From the NCBI GenBank assembly GCA_934394985.1, contig CAKRRF010000062.1:1-9380 (forward strand): DNA of 9,380 bases. Reading direction: 5' to 3'. The first letter of the stretch is position 1. Each line of letters begins with the position of its first letter. The notes beneath the pieces were generated by a model. It was not told the DNA's origin and did not search any database. It worked only from the letters and a program-made list of their open reading frames with translations. The translations under genes and the position numbers were made by a program. Positions 7,298 to 9,380 of this stretch are shown piece after piece. The stretch is from an uncultured Marvinbryantia sp. (GTDB lineage Bacteria > Bacillota > Clostridia > Lachnospirales > Lachnospiraceae).

Positions 7298-7741
7298 ATG
7301 AAATTTGTAATTCAACGTGTCTGTGAAGCATCTGTGACGGTAGATCAGCGCTGTATCGGACAGATTGAAAAAGGATTTCTGGTTTTGATCGGAATAGGAA
7401 AAGATGATACCAGAGAAGTTGCAGATCAGCTGATAAAAAAGATGGTTCAGCTGCGTATTTTTGAAGATGAAAACGGAAAAACCAATCTGGCACTGAAGGA
7501 TGTAGACGGCAGTCTTTTATTGGTGTCCCAGTTTACTCTTTATGCCAACTGCAAAAAGGGCAACCGTCCGAGCTTTATCGATGCGGCTCCGCCTGAGATG
7601 GCCAATGAATTGTACGAATATATCATATCTGAGTGCCGCAAACAGGTTGCTCATGTGGAGACAGGAGAGTTTGGTGCGGATATGAAGATTAGTCTGGTCA
7701 ATGACGGACCATTTACAGTGATATTGGAAAATCCACTGTAA
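7298..7741 (+). CDS. dtd: D-aminoacyl-tRNA deacylase
   Basis: It hydrolyses the ester of tRNAs mischarged with D-amino acids (and glycine on tRNA-Ala), recycling the tRNA in the cytoplasm. The 147 residues match the family length. The two diagnostic motifs are SQFTLYA (77-83), which holds the catalytic-site Ser/Thr pair, and NDGPFT (135-140), the form of the NxGPxT element carrying the cross-subunit Gly-Pro that rejects L-amino acids. The start [16 protein letters not shown] is typical. AGGAG 7285-7289 lies eight bases before ATG. It is the last plus-strand gene and ends just before a strong terminator. Confidence 0.97.
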   Translation: MKFVIQRVCEASVTVDQRCIGQIEKGFLVLIGIGKDDTREVADQLIKKMVQLRIFEDENGKTNLALKDVDGSLLLVSQFTLYANCKKGNRPSFIDAAPPEMANELYEYIISECRKQVAHVETGEFGADMKISLVNDGPFTVILENPL

Positions 7742-7746
7742 CAGAT

Positions 7747-7803
7747 AAAATCCGGAAAATTTTGCTCTGTATATTCTGCAGAGATAAGATTTTCCGGATT
7801 TTT
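7747..7803. terminator. Two-part terminator between dtd and the convergent recombinase gene
   Basis: Outer arms AAAATCCGGAAAAT (7747-7760) and ATTTTCCGGATTTT (7789-7802) are perfect 14-base complements, ending in a T-rich run for the plus strand. Inside the 28-base loop an inner pair, CTCTG (7765-7769) and CAGAG (7779-7783), could fold separately. On the minus strand the same structure is followed by TTTTAT, so it may also stop transcripts of the recombinase gene that arrive about 115 bases after its stop codon. Confidence 0.9.
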
Positions 7804-7839
7804 CTTTAACTATATTATGGGAAACTATGAGAAACACGC

Positions 7840-7901
7840 GCCGCAAGTTTTTCAAGTTATTGCGGCAGTCGCCAAGATCTCGTGCAAAGCACGGACTTTG
7901 C
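7840..7901. repeat. Cluster of short inverted repeats downstream of the recombinase gene
   Basis: The spacer 7804-7917 has no gene but contains stacked complementary words. GCCGCAA (7840-7846) pairs with TTGCGGC (7860-7866). CGTGC (7881-7885) pairs with GCACG (7889-7893) around AAA. GCAAAG (7884-7889) can alternatively pair with CTTTGC (7896-7901). No good T run follows on either strand, so these are not obvious terminators. The spacer could be a dispersed intergenic repeat or the structured 3' end of the recombinase transcript. Confidence 0.45.
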
Positions 7902-7917
7902 TTGTTGCTCACTTACA

Positions 7918-8976
7918 TCAATCTTCACGCAGGCGTACTGCAGAAGCAGCCTTGCGTCTTCTCTGATCATCCATCGCAGCATAATGTTTTTTCGTCGTAT
8001 TCACATCCTTATGTCCAAGCACATCTGCAACAAGATAAATATCACCTGTTTCCTGGTAAAGGGCAGTACCGTAGGTACTACGAAGCTTATGAGGTGTAAT
8101 TTTCTTTGTACCGGTAATTTGGGAAGCATATTTTTTTACCAGATTTTCTACTGCCTTAATGCCAATACGTTTACGCTGAGTAGAGAGAAACAGTGCATTT
8201 TCATGACCGGCAATCGGTGTGATGCCTTCCCGGACTGCCAGATAATCCCGAAGTGCGGATTCTACTTCATCACCAAAATACACGATCATTTCATTTCCAC
8301 CTTTTCGAACCACTTTGATGCCATTATTTTTGAAATCCACATCCTTCAAATCCAATCCGACACATTCCGATACACGAATCCCGGTTCCAAGAAGTAACGT
8401 GATCAATGCAAGATCTCTGACTTTCGTTTTTTCCCAGTATACCCGTTTCTGACCGCTGAGCTCATCGCCACCGTGTTCAATAAAGTCCAGCAGCATAGCT
8501 GTTTCATCTGCATCCAGACGAATAATGGCCTTATCATGGATCTTTGGCATATCCACAAGAAGGGAAGGATTGGTCTGTATCATTTCATGTTTATAGTAAT
8601 AAGAATAGAAGCCTCTGAGAGCCACCATTTTGCGTTTTAAGGCACGTTCACCGTTTGTATGAAGATTTTCCCGATCGCCATAAACTTTCAGATATTCAAG
8701 GTATTCCTCGATGTCCAGAGCCTTAATCTGATCCAATACAGATACCGTAATATCTGACATAGACTTATCTTTAAAAGCAGGATTCTCATTTAGCAAAAAC
8801 TGAAAAAAGACACGGATATCATATGCATAGGAAATCCGTGTACGTGTAGATGTAGTAGGTTCAATAGCACGAAAATAATCCTTAGCAAAAGAAGGCAGTG
8901 TCTTTAAAATTTCCCGTAGTCGCAAAGTATTGTCTATATCAGTTTGTTCATGATAGGTCATAGATGTCTGATCCAT
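7918..8976 (-). CDS. Tyrosine recombinase, XerS-like
   Basis: A 352-residue site-specific recombinase that cuts and rejoins DNA through a 3'-phosphotyrosine. The N-terminal core-binding SAM-like domain covers about 25-140. The catalytic domain has all six active-site residues: R201 (LGTGIRVSEC), K225 (VVRKGG), H296 and R299 (PHKLRST), H322 (LGHKDV) and nucleophile Y332 (KHYAAM). It is about 50 residues longer than typical XerC/XerD. That length, together with the KVRDLALITLLLGTGIRVSE and LDLKDVDFKNNGIKVVRKGG stretches, recalls streptococcal XerS, which alone resolves chromosome dimers. The start at 8976 has AAAGGA 10 bases upstream. The gene is convergent to dtd, with its own promoter and a dif-like palindrome upstream. 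It could instead be a domesticated integrase or phase-variation invertase; nothing mobile is visible next to it. Confidence 0.93.
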   Translation of the reverse strand: MDQTSMTYHEQTDIDNTLRLREILKTLPSFAKDYFRAIEPTTSTRTRISYAYDIRVFFQFLLNENPAFKDKSMSDITVSVLDQIKALDIEEYLEYLKVYGDRENLHTNGERALKRKMVALRGFYSYYYKHEMIQTNPSLLVDMPKIHDKAIIRLDADETAMLLDFIEHGGDELSGQKRVYWEKTKVRDLALITLLLGTGIRVSECVGLDLKDVDFKNNGIKVVRKGGNEMIVYFGDEVESALRDYLAVREGITPIAGHENALFLSTQRKRIGIKAVENLVKKYASQITGTKKITPHKLRSTYGTALYQETGDIYLVADVLGHKDVNTTKKHYAAMDDQRRRKAASAVRLRED

Positions 8977-9003
8977 AGAAATAAAATCCTTTCAATTTCT
9001 TTG

Positions 9004-9039
9004 CATCTATTCGTTAAACTATGGTTTGTCGAATAGATG
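9004..9039. other. 36-bp palindrome, candidate dif-like site or operator
   Basis: CATCTATTCG (9004-9013) and CGAATAGATG (9030-9039) are perfect 10-base inverted arms. Inside them AAAC (9016-9019) and GTTT (9024-9027) continue the symmetry around TATG. Read as an Xer site it gives 11-base arms TATTCGTTAAA (9008-9018) and TTTGTCGAATA (9025-9035), matching in 9 of 11 positions, around the 6-base centre CTATGG: the 11-6-11 layout of dif. It lies 27 bp upstream of the recombinase start codon and a few bases after its predicted transcription start. It could therefore be the recombination target, an autorepression operator, a 5' leader hairpin, or more than one of these. Confidence 0.6.
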
Positions 9040-9049
9040 TCTATAAGAT

Positions 9050-9058
9050 ATTATAACA
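9050..9058 (-). promoter_or_regulatory. Extended -10 promoter of the recombinase gene
   Basis: Read on the minus strand, TGTTATAAT is a perfect extended -10 element (TG at 9058-9057, TATAAT at 9055-9050). The -35 region is poor, as is common with extended -10 promoters. The predicted start near 9043 gives a leader of about 67 bases that contains the whole 36-bp palindrome followed by the AAAGGA ribosome site. Confidence 0.7.
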
Positions 9059-9141
9059 CGACTTCAAAGAAAAATCATCTAAAATTCTTCTAAAATATAA
9101 CCATCAGAATACGTTCCTTCAGGTAATGATCACGAGGTTGA

Positions 9142-9267
9142 CTTGTTTTATTGATTCCGGGGTTGCTTGGCTTCGCGTTTATCAGTTGCTTACCCCGAGA
9201 TTAGCTTGTTTTATTGATTCCGGGGTTGATTTGACTTGTTTTTATCGGTAACTTACCCCGAGATAAA
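9142..9267. repeat. Two tandem 63-bp units with CGGGGT/ACCCCG inverted motifs
   Basis: Units 9142-9204 and 9205-9267 share an identical 24-base block (9142-9165 and 9205-9228, containing ATTCCGGGGTTG) and an identical 13-base block CTTACCCCGAGAT (9189-9201 and 9252-9264), with a diverged middle. Each unit carries CGGGGT (9158-9163, 9221-9226) and its inverse ACCCCG (9192-9197, 9255-9260), so each can form a 6-bp stem with a loop of about 28 bases. The G/C-rich words stand out in AT-rich DNA. Only two copies are present and no T runs follow. Function is unknown. Confidence 0.8.
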
Positions 9268-9380
9268 CTTTTCTTCATCTTTTCGTGGTCAGATGCAGTT
9301 ATTTCTGCACTAGTCAACATATTTTGGACACAAAATTATAAAAATTATTCAGTTACAGCGTAAGGTTGTACAAGCCGTAC

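Larger units (their letters stand above)
8977..9380. other. Gene-free right end of the window
   Basis: No convincing coding region is present in these roughly 400 bases. From left to right they hold the recombinase ribosome site, the 36-bp palindrome, the recombinase promoter, an AT-rich stretch (9061-9130), the two 63-bp units, a small inverted repeat TGCAG/CTGCA (9294-9298 and 9305-9309) and a second TTGTACAA palindrome (9366-9373) at the edge. The next gene lies beyond the window, so the sequence near 9300-9380 may belong to its promoter or terminator. Confidence 0.6.

Noticed and set aside
7822..7829. AAACTATG, the core of the dif-like palindrome, repeated downstream of the recombinase gene
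   Set aside because: Only 8 bases match, there are no flanking inverted arms, and such a word is expected by chance.
7827..8397. Plus-strand open frames across the recombinase 3' half
   Set aside because: They lie opposite the conserved catalytic domain of the recombinase. Their translations are Cys/Ser/His-rich shadows and they have no ribosome site.
9142..9228. Identical 24-base blocks spaced 63 bases apart, as in a CRISPR array
   Set aside because: There are only two copies, the intervening 'spacer' sequences are themselves similar to each other, and no cas gene is near.
9158..9264. CGGGGT/ACCCCG stems as intrinsic terminators
   Set aside because: Stems are only 6 bp with loops near 28 bases and no T run follows on either strand.
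9291..9318. TTGACT on the minus strand near 9313 as a -35 box
   Set aside because: No acceptable -10 hexamer occurs 16-18 bases downstream.

Overview
The window looks like chromosomal DNA from a low-GC, monoderm Firmicute of the class Clostridia, most likely a Lachnospiraceae member (Blautia/Ruminococcus/Dorea type). The family placement is inference. It rests on the yggS-sepF-ylmH division cluster, AGGAG-type ribosome sites, AT-rich promoters and overall protein character; no rRNA or other strict marker is present.

Layout. (1) 1-312: the 3' end of an unrecognised gene, closed by a strong intrinsic terminator. (2) 345-6521: seven tightly packed plus-strand genes: a HlyD-type membrane-anchored adaptor, yggS (PLP homeostasis), sepF (FtsZ anchor), a YlmH-type S4 RNA-binding protein, aroB (shikimate pathway), lspA (signal peptidase II) and an RluD-family pseudouridine synthase. 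Gaps run from 40 bp down to a 22-bp overlap, so this is probably one operon. In Bacillus the matching stretch is ylmE-sepF-ylmG-ylmH-divIVA-ileS-lspA-rluD-like; here ylmG, divIVA and ileS are absent and aroB sits in the gap. (3) 6522-7803: a fresh promoter with a short inverted repeat, then a cytidylate-kinase-like P-loop protein and dtd (D-aminoacyl-tRNA deacylase), ending at a large two-part terminator hairpin. (4) 7804-7917: a short stem-forming spacer. (5) 7918-8976, minus strand: a complete tyrosine recombinase with all six catalytic residues. Its length (352 aa) and core motifs recall XerS, the single-recombinase dimer-resolution enzyme of streptococci, more than XerC/XerD. (6) 8977-9380: no convincing gene. 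It holds the recombinase promoter, a near-perfect 36-bp palindrome directly upstream of the recombinase, and two tandem 63-bp units carrying CGGGGT/ACCCCG inverted motifs.

The gene-rich part is ordinary core housekeeping: division, lipoprotein maturation, rRNA modification and tRNA quality control. The part most worth following up is the right end. The palindrome upstream of the XerS-like gene reads as an 11-6-11 dif-like site, in the same relative position as dif_SL and xerS in streptococci, and it overlaps the start of the recombinase transcript. This suggests a self-contained, possibly autoregulated, single-recombinase Xer module in a clostridial chromosome. The tandem repeat behind it could be an accessory element or an unrelated intergenic repeat.
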